Shown here in pieces: positions 1 through 7,144 of a DNA stretch of 64,000 nucleotides. This stretch comes from Deferribacteres bacterium. GTDB taxonomy: Bacteria; Chrysiogenota; Deferribacteres; Deferribacterales; Geovibrionaceae. Numbering within the stretch: position 1 is the stretch's first letter; each line of letters starts with the position of its first letter. A program made the translations under genes and the position numbers. The notes under the pieces were generated by a model, which was given only the letters and a program-made list of their open reading frames with translations, had not been told where the DNA came from and did not search any database. The stretch covers positions 1 to 64,000 of the forward strand of contig JAEWZN010000010.1 in the NCBI GenBank assembly GCA_023395255.1, read 5' to 3'.

Positions 1-114
1 TTAGCTATTTTAGGTATCGAAAAGAAATGGACTATGCCAATCAGGGATTGGGGTGTAATATACTCACAGCTGTATATCAACTATGAAGACAGAATTACGA
101 CTTTACACAGTTAA
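1..114 (+). CDS. IS256-family transposase, C-terminal end only (partial at window edge)
   Basis: The reading frame is open from base 1 and stops with TAA at 112-114. The 37 visible residues include KKWTMPIRDWGVIYSQL followed by a YEDRI-like stretch. This matches the typical C-terminus of IS256-type (mutator) transposases, which end in a KWtmpirnW...Q...FedRi pattern. The rest of the gene lies outside the window, so it cannot be said whether the element is intact. The terminal inverted repeat was not identified in the following 130 bases. It marks the left edge of an accessory region. Confidence 0.72.
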   Translation, partial: LAILGIEKKWTMPIRDWGVIYSQLYINYEDRITTLHS

Positions 115-243
115 TATGACAGGCTCCTAAAAACAATCGTATGAGCATATATTGTCACTTCTTTTTACATGAAGTTATTTAAAATACACTTGTTGCGTGT
201 TTCATGGTATTCTTTTTGTGTATAGAACACTCTTGGAGGTACC

Positions 244-1173
244 ATGCCAGCAGCATATGCACATCTAACTATGGTCTCACTTCTTGCAAGTCGTCCAGAA
301 CTTCAGAGATTTACTTTTTTATCACGCAGTGCTCAAGGTAATCTGCTTTCTAATATCAAATTCTTCGAGCTTGGGGCGATGAGCCCTGACTATCCATATC
401 TTCACATTGGTGACAGTGCATCTTCTGCATGGGCTGATTCAATGCATTACAAGAATGTTGGAGATCGGATCAGGGAAGGCATAAATTATGTTAAGTTACT
501 AGATGATAACGAAAAATATAAAGCTCTCGCATGGTTGCTAGGGTATGTTGCACATGTTGTAACAGATGTAACCATACACCCCGTCGTTGAATTGAAAGTT
601 GGGGTTTACGAAGAAAATAAAAGAGATCATCGTATTTGTGAGATGAGTCAGGACTTATATATTTACCGAAGGTTAAACACTGGGGAGTTGAATAGGGCAC
701 ACTTAGAAACAGGTATTGCAACATGCACAGATGACGGAGACCCAGGGCGCATCGATCCCGTGATACGTAGCCTATGGGAAAAAATGCTTCAAAGCTCTGA
801 ACCTGAGTTTTATAAAAATGAACACCCAAAGATTGATTTGTGGCATAGTAAATTTCAATTTATGATGACTATAGCGCTTGCGGAAGGGCTTTTCCGTTGG
901 TCACGTCATACTATAACGACCTCGCTAGGCTTGCAATATCCACCAGAACCCCAATTAGAATTTTGTGAATCATTGTCAACCCCTGGTGGAGTTCAAATGT
1001 CGTATGATGATATTTTTAATAAAGCCAAGGAAAATGTTCATGAGCACTGGGGCTTTGTGCTAAGAGCTTGCCTTACAGACGATGTAATTGACTTATCATG
1101 TTTCAAAAACTGGAACCTTGATACCGGAAAAGACGAGCAAGGTAACATAACATTTTGGGAGGAAAGTATATGA
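244..1173 (+). CDS. Zinc-dependent phospholipase C-like protein
   Basis: This 309-residue protein resembles the bacterial zinc-dependent phospholipase C / S1-P1 nuclease-like fold. Supporting features are an early GAMSPDYPYLHIGD stretch, DSMHYKN, and WLLGYVAHVVTDVTIHP, where His and Asp are spaced as in the helical zinc site of this family. A good ribosome binding site (TTGGAGGT) precedes the ATG. No signal peptide is visible, although the N-terminus (MPAAYAHLTM) is itself a typical family start containing a putative zinc-ligand His. The stop overlaps the next start (ATGA), so the two genes are probably coupled. Base composition is more AT-rich than the housekeeping genes further right, which suggests acquisition. 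The substrate is not determinable. Confidence 0.65.
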   Translation: MPAAYAHLTMVSLLASRPELQRFTFLSRSAQGNLLSNIKFFELGAMSPDYPYLHIGDSASSAWADSMHYKNVGDRIREGINYVKLLDDNEKYKALAWLLGYVAHVVTDVTIHPVVELKVGVYEENKRDHRICEMSQDLYIYRRLNTGELNRAHLETGIATCTDDGDPGRIDPVIRSLWEKMLQSSEPEFYKNEHPKIDLWHSKFQFMMTIALAEGLFRWSRHTITTSLGLQYPPEPQLEFCESLSTPGGVQMSYDDIFNKAKENVHEHWGFVLRACLTDDVIDLSCFKNWNLDTGKDEQGNITFWEESI

Positions 1174-1568
1174 GAAAAGCATTTGTTCTTTTAAGTATCA
1201 TTTGTATCAGTATATTATTTGCATGCACAACTCAGGCGCGTAAACCGATAGACGAACAAAAAGCTCCTTTCCGCAGGTTGACTACAGCAATTGTAGGTGA
1301 ACTTTTGAAGAATGAACCGGGCTCAATAAGTGAAGATAAGCTATTGGAGTTAACTTGCAAAAACGATCCTTCGTTATGTTCACATTTTGAAGAGAATAAG
1401 ATCAAAGTAAAAATTATTAAAGATGAGGTAATTCTTCTGTTATGTTCTTCTGACTCTTCGGAGGCTTTATTGGAAGATGTAAGTTGTACAGCCAAACTTG
1501 ATCTATGGCGCTACGAGAAAAAGTCCCCATGTAGTTTTACAATTGACTCTTTAAGCTTGTGCAAATAA
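1170..1568 (+). CDS. Small lipoprotein of unknown function
   Basis: The protein has 132 residues and starts at the ATG at 1170, preceded by GGGAGGAAAG and overlapping the upstream stop codon by ATGA. An in-frame start 15 bases earlier lacks this spacing. The N-terminus has a basic MRK, a hydrophobic core and the lipobox LFAC, giving a predicted lipidated Cys and export to the periplasmic side of a membrane. The mature part is hydrophilic with several cysteines (TCKN, LCSH, LLCSS, SCT, SPCS, LCK), so disulfides are possible. I do not recognise the family. Its coupling to the phospholipase-like gene suggests the two act together, possibly as an immunity or partner protein, but that is inference only. 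Confidence 0.6.
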   Translation: MRKAFVLLSIICISILFACTTQARKPIDEQKAPFRRLTTAIVGELLKNEPGSISEDKLLELTCKNDPSLCSHFEENKIKVKIIKDEVILLLCSSDSSEALLEDVSCTAKLDLWRYEKKSPCSFTIDSLSLCK

Positions 1569-1695
1569 GCCAATCATAAAAGATGTGTTTTTTCAGAATG
1601 TGCCGTTAATCTAAGAAAACTGAAATAAATAATCACAATGATTTTAATATTATAATCTCCACATATCCATACCGACACCATTCATCTGTCAAATT

Positions 1696-1713
1696 TTCCC
1701 TTTATAACGGGAA
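1696..1713. promoter_or_regulatory. HipB-type operator O1
   Basis: The site TTCCC-N8-GGGAA is an exact palindrome in its arms, with TTTATAAC as spacer. The architecture is the same as the E. coli HipB operators (TATCC-N8-GGATA). It is the farthest of three copies upstream of hipB. Confidence 0.65.
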
Positions 1714-1766
1714 TATGCTGCCAATCAACAGCTTTTTTAGCTCTCTCTGATGATAATCAGATAAAA

Positions 1767-1784
1767 TTCCCTTTATAACGGTAA
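1767..1784. promoter_or_regulatory. HipB-type operator O2
   Basis: The site TTCCC-N8-GGTAA has the same TTTATAAC spacer as O1 and lies 71 bp downstream of it, about seven helical turns. It sits just upstream of the candidate -35 element at 1790. Confidence 0.65.
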
Positions 1785-1789
1785 AATGC

Positions 1790-1820
1790 TTGTTTTTTAT
1801 TGCTTCTGGGTAAATAATAT
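1790..1820 (+). promoter_or_regulatory. Candidate promoter of the hipBST operon
   Basis: A weak -35 (TTGTTT, 1790-1795) is followed after 17 bp by an AATAAT-like -10 (1813-1818); TAATAT at 1815-1820 is an alternative. It lies between operators O2 and O3, which would let the regulator block polymerase. Transcription start is inferred, not shown. Confidence 0.4.
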
Positions 1821-1836
1821 CTATAAACATGAAGTT

Positions 1837-1854
1837 TTCCCTTTATGGAGGGTA
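1837..1854. promoter_or_regulatory. HipB-type operator O3 overlapping the hipB ribosome binding site
   Basis: The site TTCCC-N8-GGGTA lies 70 bp after O2. Its right arm coincides with the GGAGGG ribosome binding site of hipB, so one sequence serves as both operator and translation signal. The spacer here is TTTATGGA, diverging from O1 and O2 only where the Shine-Dalgarno is needed. Confidence 0.6.
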
Positions 1855-1859
1855 TCTGT

Positions 1860-2060
1860 ATGGAACTTGCTGAGATAATTAAAGATGCAAGGAAGGCGGC
1901 AGGGCTGACACAGAAAGAGCTTGCGGAACATGCCGGTGTTGCGAAAAACCTCATATATGACCTTGAAAAAGGCAAAATGACAATAAGATACGAAAATATT
2001 TTAAAGGTTCTGCACGTCCTTAATATTAAAGTGAAATACATTTCTCCGTTAGGCGGTTAA
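1860..2060 (+). CDS. hipB: HipB-type antitoxin / XRE-family repressor
   Basis: This is a 66-residue DNA-binding protein made almost entirely of one XRE/Cro helix-turn-helix (LTQKELAEHAGVAKNLIYDL). It starts at ATG 1860 behind GGAGGG; an in-frame ATG at 1845 lies inside the operator and has no ribosome binding site. It is followed after one base by hipS. In the HipBST arrangement HipB chiefly represses the operon and need not be the kinase-neutralising antitoxin. Three matching palindromes upstream indicate autoregulation. It is short for HipB, lacking the flexible C-terminal extension of the E. coli K-12 protein. Confidence 0.85.
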   Translation: MELAEIIKDARKAAGLTQKELAEHAGVAKNLIYDLEKGKMTIRYENILKVLHVLNIKVKYISPLGG

Positions 2061-2061
2061 G

Positions 2062-2370
2062 ATGCGTAAGGCGCTTGTATACCAACAGGGGATACCTGCC
2101 GGATTTCTCACTGAGACTGAACGCGGGTACGAATTTCAATATCTTCCTGATTATGACGGCACAGCAGTTTCACTCACAATGCCTGTGGCAGGTAAATCCT
2201 ATCAGTTTGATGGTTTTCCGCCTTTTTTTGACGGGCTTCTTCCGGAGGGTTATCAGCTTGAATCACTGCTGAGAAGGCTCAAGATCGACCGCAATGATTC
2301 TTTTGCACAATTAATCGCTGTGGGGGCTGATCTTGTCGGTTCTGTCACTGTGGAAGAGGTGGCGGAATGA
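2062..2370 (+). CDS. hipS: HipS-like antitoxin (N-terminal HipA subdomain as a separate protein)
   Basis: This 102-residue protein corresponds to the N-terminal subdomain 1 found fused in canonical HipA. It carries the signature FPPFFDGLLPEG at about residues 52-63 and a C-terminal LVGSVTV strand. In characterised HipBST systems this small protein is the antitoxin that inhibits the HipT kinase. It starts one base after hipB and its stop overlaps the hipT start (ATGA), so the three genes form a tight operon. Splitting here is clean: both halves have starts and no degenerate sequence, so this is not a frameshifted hipA. Confidence 0.83.
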   Translation: MRKALVYQQGIPAGFLTETERGYEFQYLPDYDGTAVSLTMPVAGKSYQFDGFPPFFDGLLPEGYQLESLLRRLKIDRNDSFAQLIAVGADLVGSVTVEEVAE

Positions 2371-3287
2371 GATGCCCTGTTACCTACGAAGAGACGAATT
2401 ACAGATACAGTGAAGCGGGTTTGAAAACCATAAATCGTAGTTTGAAAGAACTGCATGAACTGCCTTACACGAAAGACGAGCTCCGCATTGAGGCTGCGGC
2501 AAGGTCTGAAAAAATGTCTATTCAGGGTGTTCAGCCGAAGTTATCCGCAAGGCTGAATGTCAAGGGAGGCGTTTTTGAGCTTACGGACAGGGGCGGGCAG
2601 TATATCCTAAAGCCGCAGTCTGCCGATTACCCTGAACTGCCCGAAAATGAAGACCTGACAATGAGGCTTGCAAAATCTTACGGCCTGGATGTGCCGCTCC
2701 ATTTCATGATTTACGGCAAAGACGGCGCACTCACGTATGTAATTAAGCGTTTTGACCGTGCTGGGAAAAGCAGGAAACTGTCTGTTGAAGATTTTGCCCA
2801 GCTATCCGGAGCGACACGGGATACCAAGTACCGCTCCAGCATGGAGCAGGTGGCGAAAATAATAGAAAAATACTGCACTTTCCCGCAGATAGAAAAAGAG
2901 AAGCTTTTTAAGCTGACCCTGTTTTCGTTTATCACAGGGAATGAGGATATGCACCTGAAAAACTTTTCGCTGATATATGAGGGCGGTAAAGTTCAGATTT
3001 CACCTGTTTATGATCTTTTGAGTACGACAATAGCCATTCCTCACCCTATAGAAGAGCTTGCATTGCCGCTGAGCGCTAAGAAAAACAAAATAACGAAAGA
3101 TGACCTTGTGGATTATTTCGGGAAAGAAAGGCTTGGTCTGAATGAGAGGGTGATTGATAAGGCTCTGTCATCGCTTGAATCTGTTTCTGCGGAGTGGGGG
3201 AAGATAATTGAAATCAGCTTTCTTTCCGCAAGCATGAAGGAAAAGTATGTAAGACTGCTCACTGAACGCCGGAAAAGATTATTTTAG
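2367..3287 (+). CDS. hipT: HipT-like Ser/Thr kinase toxin
   Basis: This 306-residue protein matches the kinase core of HipA without subdomain 1. The Gly-rich loop reads S51-I-Q-G-V-Q-P-K, the regulatory autophosphorylation region of HipT proteins; here the second loop position is Gln rather than the second Ser of the E. coli O127 SIS motif. The catalytic segment is GNEDMHLKN with Asp194, and the metal-binding Asp216 lies in PVYDLLS. Known relatives phosphorylate aminoacyl-tRNA synthetases (HipA GltX, HipT TrpS); the target here is unknown. All key residues are present, so it is probably active. Neighbouring hipS would neutralise it. Confidence 0.85.
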   Translation: MRCPVTYEETNYRYSEAGLKTINRSLKELHELPYTKDELRIEAAARSEKMSIQGVQPKLSARLNVKGGVFELTDRGGQYILKPQSADYPELPENEDLTMRLAKSYGLDVPLHFMIYGKDGALTYVIKRFDRAGKSRKLSVEDFAQLSGATRDTKYRSSMEQVAKIIEKYCTFPQIEKEKLFKLTLFSFITGNEDMHLKNFSLIYEGGKVQISPVYDLLSTTIAIPHPIEELALPLSAKKNKITKDDLVDYFGKERLGLNERVIDKALSSLESVSAEWGKIIEISFLSASMKEKYVRLLTERRKRLF

Positions 3288-3311
3288 GGACTGTCCTAGA
3301 TAAGTTGGATT

Positions 3312-3959
3312 TTATAGTGATTCAAGTCTTTTAATCCAACTGTGAAAATGCGGGCACTCACGTCTGATATTGCTTAAACCGATCTCAAGGGCAATGAGTG
3401 AACCGTAAAGAACTTTTTCATATTTATCACACAGTGATATTATTCGTTTTGAAGGTGCTGTGGATATACCGTCATTGATCATTTCCGGATTTTCAAATGA
3501 CTTGCGGATGTTACGTATACTTTCTATCACATCAACACTATCAACAAAATAGCTGAATGCGTCAGGATTGCTGAACAGCAAGCCTTCAAATTCATGCATG
3601 ATTATATTGGGGATGAAGTTCGCCATATTTATGTCTTGCCCTAAACTTCTTTCTGCCAACAGGATCTTTTCTTGGGTCGGTTGAGACTTTATGCGTTCAA
3701 TATCGGGAAAATCGGTAACCTTATATAACCCGTAAAAATCTATGAATGTGGTAACAAAAGAAGCCTGATCTTCCCTGCACTTTTTGTTAATTTGCTCCTT
3801 CATGTTCTTATAAGAAGTTACTCCGCCTTTTCCTTGTTTACCGGTGCGAAGTACTATGGGGGTAACAAAAACATTTAAAGCACAAAAGTGTGCATAAAGA
3901 ACTTCCCGTACAAACGTTTCCTCTGTTTGCCCCTCACAAAAGATGTAAATACGCTTCAT
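3312..3959 (-). CDS. DUF4276 family protein, TOPRIM-like
   Basis: The protein has 215 residues and starts at ATG 3959, overlapping the stop of the ATPase gene (ATGA); a longer frame runs back into that gene but has no support. Recognisable DUF4276 motifs are CEGQTEETFV near the N-terminus, TFIDFYGL, and MHEFEGLLFSNPDAF. The Glu of CEGQTE and the Asp of FIDFYG resemble the acidic residues of a TOPRIM metal site. DUF4276 genes commonly sit beside AAA ATPase genes, as here, in defence-like pairs reminiscent of RloAB/AbiL, PARIS and OLD systems. A nuclease or other effector role is inference. It converges on hipT with 24 bases between them. Confidence 0.75.
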   Translation of the reverse strand: MKRIYIFCEGQTEETFVREVLYAHFCALNVFVTPIVLRTGKQGKGGVTSYKNMKEQINKKCREDQASFVTTFIDFYGLYKVTDFPDIERIKSQPTQEKILLAERSLGQDINMANFIPNIIMHEFEGLLFSNPDAFSYFVDSVDVIESIRNIRKSFENPEMINDGISTAPSKRIISLCDKYEKVLYGSLIALEIGLSNIRRECPHFHSWIKRLESL

Positions 3960-5038
3960 CTTGAGGGTCTCCCACCTAGAAGGTTTTTTTGCCAGAGTTC
4001 GCCCAGAGAGTATTCTTCGAGCCACTCTTTAAGTTTTTCAGAATCAAGTCTGCGAATGTTGGTTCCTTCAGGTGTTCTGTCTGCGATGATGATGTCTTCA
4101 GCTTCAAATTCATTTAATAATTCAACAGATTGAGTTGAAATGATAATTTGCTTTGCTTTGGAAGCAGAGCGCAGCATGGATGCCAGTAATTTAATTGCAT
4201 AAGGATGAAGACCAAGTTCAGGTTCGTCAATAATAATTGTGTCCGGCTGATACTCCTCAGGCTGCATCAGAACTGTCGTTAAGCAAATAAATCTAAGAGT
4301 ACCATCTGACAGTGCATTTGCTTTAAAGGGTGTTTCAATACCTTTTTCTTTCCATTCCAGCTCGATTGATTCCTTATTGTAAGGATCGGGTCTTAATATA
4401 AAATCTCCAAAAAACGGTGCAACAAGCTGGACTGTTTTTACAATTCGGTTGTAGTCATTATCATGATTTTCTCTGAGCAGGTGAAGGAAAGCTGCCAAGT
4501 TACGTGCATCCGACTGGAAGCTTTCATTGAATGAAATACTGTGCTTTTGCTTTACAAGTGCAGTTTCGCTTGTGTCATGAAAGTGATACACGCGCCAGCT
4601 TTTCATGGCAGGGATAACATATCTGTCTATGCCTGTCTTTGTACCTTTATCATATTGAGATTCAAAATGCCCTGAACCGAGACTTCTATCACCTGATTTA
4701 TTCCACCAAAAGCATTCTTTTGAGAACATCATTTTATTATCATTAGTCGGTTCAAGAGAGAGTTTATAAGCATTATTGCCGAAGAATAGCTCAGCGTTTA
4801 TTTCTTCCGTTTTTTTTCTGCCACAGTAAAGAATATTATCCGGTCCACCCTGCTTACTTATGTAAGTTTGAAGCTGTTTGTCCAGAATCTGCTGAATAAG
4901 TTTAAAGAAAGATATGAAATTTGATTTGCCGGCTCCGTTTGAGCCAATCAATATGTTCAGATCATGCAGTTTAAGTTCGCATTCTTTAATTGATTTGTAG
5001 CCTTTAAGGATAATACGTGAAAGATTGTTATAATTCAT
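3956..5038 (-). CDS. AAA family ATPase (AAA_21/OLD-like), partner of DUF4276 protein
   Basis: This 360-residue ABC/SMC-type ATPase lacks a long coiled coil. Walker A is G32-SNGAGKS39, a signature-like ALSDGTLRF lies in the C-terminal half, and Walker B is TIIIDEPELGLHP, followed by a switch-like IIISTQS. RNA start: AGGAGAATACA precedes the ATG. It is translationally coupled to the downstream DUF4276 gene. The architecture fits ATPase/effector abortive-infection modules, where the ATPase senses an infection product and controls the TOPRIM partner. No phage or plasmid genes are visible nearby. Composition is more AT-rich than the symporter gene across the tRNA. Confidence 0.82.
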   Translation of the reverse strand: MNYNNLSRIILKGYKSIKECELKLHDLNILIGSNGAGKSNFISFFKLIQQILDKQLQTYISKQGGPDNILYCGRKKTEEINAELFFGNNAYKLSLEPTNDNKMMFSKECFWWNKSGDRSLGSGHFESQYDKGTKTGIDRYVIPAMKSWRVYHFHDTSETALVKQKHSISFNESFQSDARNLAAFLHLLRENHDNDYNRIVKTVQLVAPFFGDFILRPDPYNKESIELEWKEKGIETPFKANALSDGTLRFICLTTVLMQPEEYQPDTIIIDEPELGLHPYAIKLLASMLRSASKAKQIIISTQSVELLNEFEAEDIIIADRTPEGTNIRRLDSEKLKEWLEEYSLGELWQKNLLGGRPSR

Positions 5039-5102
5039 TGTATTCTCCTTACTTTACTGAAAATAATCAATCTGGTTTGAATATCAATGAAGCTTAAAGT
5101 AG

Positions 5103-5187
5103 TGCCGAGGGGGGGACTCGAACCCCCACAGGATTAACTCCCACAGGTACCTGAAACCTGCGTGTCTACCAATTCCACCACCACGGC
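5103..5187 (-). tRNA. tRNA-Leu (anticodon CAG)
   Basis: The 85-nt gene reads GCCGTGG at its 5' end, with an AATTGGTAGACAC D-arm region. The anticodon stem is CAGGT/ACCTG around TTCAGGT (anticodon CAG), followed by a long class II variable arm. The T-arm GGGGG-TTCGAGT-CCCCC and the 3' strand CCTCGGC plus discriminator A complete it. CCA is not encoded. The acceptor stem contains a U5-U68 mismatch. Its 3' end faces the accessory region at 1-5040, the usual orientation for tRNA-targeted island insertion, but I found no second copy of the tRNA 3' end in the window. Confidence 0.93.
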
Positions 5188-5258
5188 TTAGCATAATAGG
5201 GAAAGAAATATTATGATTTCCTTAATCCGTTGTCAACAGATAAATCCCTTATCTTTAT

Positions 5259-6881
5259 TTATTTCCCGATGCCGTGAAAGCATTTTTCCACATGTTCCTT
5301 CGGAAGCTGTTTCCCTGCGAATGCTGTGGTAAGTGTAATCAGCGCCGACACGGGCAAGCCTATCACAAGCGGGTCAACCGCCGCCCAGATAGTGCCCTCC
5401 GCCAGAGAGTTCACACCGAAAACCGCCTTGCAGATCATCATCGGTGCGGAAACCTTATCATGCACAAAGAAAAGCCAGAAAAAGCTGATTATTGTACCCG
5501 CCGTAAAGCCAGTGAAGGCTGCGAATTTCGTGATCCGCCTTGAGTATATCGCTCCGAAATACAGCGGCAGGAAGGCTGCGGCGCATATGCCGAAGAAGAT
5601 GGCCGTTCCCCTTGCGATTATCGCCGTTCCGCCGTCAAAGAACAGCGGCAGCCCCCACGCAAAGAAGTAGCTGAGCATGATAGTGAAGATTATGCCCGCT
5701 TTTGTGATAAGCACCGAATTGCCCGATTTTCCCAGCCATTTTTCATAAATATCCCTGCCGAGTGAGGTTCCCATGGCATGAAACTGTGAGCTCAGCGTAC
5801 TCATTGCCGCTGAAAGCATGGTTATGGTGAATATAGCGGTAAACCACTGGGGCATGGCCTTGCTTATATAGAGAGGGATAATCTCCTCCACATTTTTGTT
5901 GGCGGCGACGAGGGATATTTTCCCCGCAGTTTCCTCATTCATATAATAGAAATACACATTTGACAGCGCGCCGACTATGAACGCCACTCCCACAGCCACA
6001 AGAACGAACACCCCGCCTATGAGCACGGCACGGTTAAGCTCCCTGTTGCTTTTAACGGTCATGAAGCGGACGATAAGCTGAGGCTGAGCCAGAACGCCTA
6101 TCCCCACGCCCATTACCATAGTGGTAACCACCGTCACCCAGAAGGGGGAGCCGAGGGTGGGAAACGATGTCCATCCTGTGTGCCCCTGAGCGCCGAATAT
6201 GCTCACGGCAATGTCTGCCATGTCTGTAAGTTTCTGGTGTGCTTCGACTACTCCGCCCATTTTCCAATAGGTGAAAAAGAGCAGAATGATCATCCCCGCA
6301 AACATCACAGAGCCCTGAAAGGCATCGGTATACATAACGCCCTTGAGCCCGCCCATTACGACGTAAACTGCCACTATAACAGTGAGGAAAAAGAGTGCCG
6401 CATTGTAGTTAACGCTTAATATCTGCGCTATGAACTTTGCCCCGCCCATGAGAACCACACTGGCGTAAAGAGGCATTGCGACGAATATGAGAAGCCCCGC
6501 GAGCCCCTGAAGCGTACGTGACTGAAAGCGCAGGCCGATGAATTCCGGAAATGTATGGGCATTGAGGTTCAGCCCCATTATCCTTGTGCGTCTGCCGAAA
6601 AAGACAAAGGCGACAAAAACGCCCACGAAAATAGTAAGAACCGTAAGCCAGAGAAGGCTCATGCCGAAAACCGCCGCCGCGCCGCCGAAACCCACAATCG
6701 CCGAGGTGGAGATAAACGTTGCGCCGTATGACATAGCCATCACGAAGGGGTGGATCTGCCGTCCGGCGACCATGTAATCCGCAGTGCTGACAGTGCCTTT
6801 ATAGGCCTTAACAGTGAGCCAGCCGACTATGGAAAGATAGATTATGACAACAAATGTAAGAAGAGGCAGACTCATTTCCAT
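5259..6881 (-). CDS. Sodium:solute symporter family transporter
   Basis: This 540-residue inner-membrane protein has about 13 hydrophobic segments spread along its whole length, the SSS fold. Typical features are an N-terminal helix followed by STADYMVAGR, SYGATFISTSAIVGFGG, and a GLKGVMYTDAFQG segment, as in PutP/ActP-like transporters. Length is normal. It overlaps by one base the upstream small membrane gene (TGATG). A second ATG two codons in is also possible. The substrate cannot be read from the sequence; acetate, proline and other carboxylates or amino acids are all transported by this family. Confidence 0.88.
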   Translation of the reverse strand: MEMSLPLLTFVVIIYLSIVGWLTVKAYKGTVSTADYMVAGRQIHPFVMAMSYGATFISTSAIVGFGGAAAVFGMSLLWLTVLTIFVGVFVAFVFFGRRTRIMGLNLNAHTFPEFIGLRFQSRTLQGLAGLLIFVAMPLYASVVLMGGAKFIAQILSVNYNAALFFLTVIVAVYVVMGGLKGVMYTDAFQGSVMFAGMIILLFFTYWKMGGVVEAHQKLTDMADIAVSIFGAQGHTGWTSFPTLGSPFWVTVVTTMVMGVGIGVLAQPQLIVRFMTVKSNRELNRAVLIGGVFVLVAVGVAFIVGALSNVYFYYMNEETAGKISLVAANKNVEEIIPLYISKAMPQWFTAIFTITMLSAAMSTLSSQFHAMGTSLGRDIYEKWLGKSGNSVLITKAGIIFTIMLSYFFAWGLPLFFDGGTAIIARGTAIFFGICAAAFLPLYFGAIYSRRITKFAAFTGFTAGTIISFFWLFFVHDKVSAPMMICKAVFGVNSLAEGTIWAAVDPLVIGLPVSALITLTTAFAGKQLPKEHVEKCFHGIGK

Positions 6882-7057
6882 CAGAGCGTCTCCTCAACTT
6901 TTCTTTCTTCCTCAGCCCATACCTGCTCCTGAAGAAATTCCTCATCGGTCATGTAGCCTTTGTTCCAGTTGATTATTCCGTAAATGATGCAGAGCATGGC
7001 GCTGAGAAGCATGAGAATAAACCCCAGCGGAACCGCCCATCCTGATAAACCGAGCAT
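6881..7057 (-). CDS. Small symporter accessory membrane protein
   Basis: The product is 58 residues, starting at ATG 7057 behind GGGGG; a TTG four codons upstream would place the ribosome binding site inside the gene. One hydrophobic helix (GWAVPLGFILMLLSAMLCII) is followed by YGIINWNKGY and an acidic cytoplasmic tail. Small proteins of this type regularly precede SSS-family transporters and are annotated as symporter accessory proteins. The one-base stop/start overlap with the transporter supports a shared function. Confidence 0.75.
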   Translation of the reverse strand: MLGLSGWAVPLGFILMLLSAMLCIIYGIINWNKGYMTDEEFLQEQVWAEEERKVEETL

Positions 7058-7117
7058 GTAAGCCCCCAAGAAAACAAATTAAATTTCGGAAGCTTACATT
7101 TTTTGAGAATTACAGAC

Positions 7118-7144
7118 AATAAAAAACTGTCACTCCCGGACAGT
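7118..7144 (-). terminator. Intrinsic terminator overlapping the nrdG stop codon
   Basis: On the minus strand ACTGTC and GACAGT form a 6-bp stem around a short loop, followed directly by a run of six T. The stem includes the last codons and stop of nrdG. It would end the nrdD-nrdG transcript. Confidence 0.55.

Noticed and set aside
1..5100. Attachment-site duplicate of the tRNA-Leu 3' end marking an integrative island
   Set aside because: I looked for a second copy of the tRNA 3' end sequence and saw none in the window; the island boundary may lie further left.
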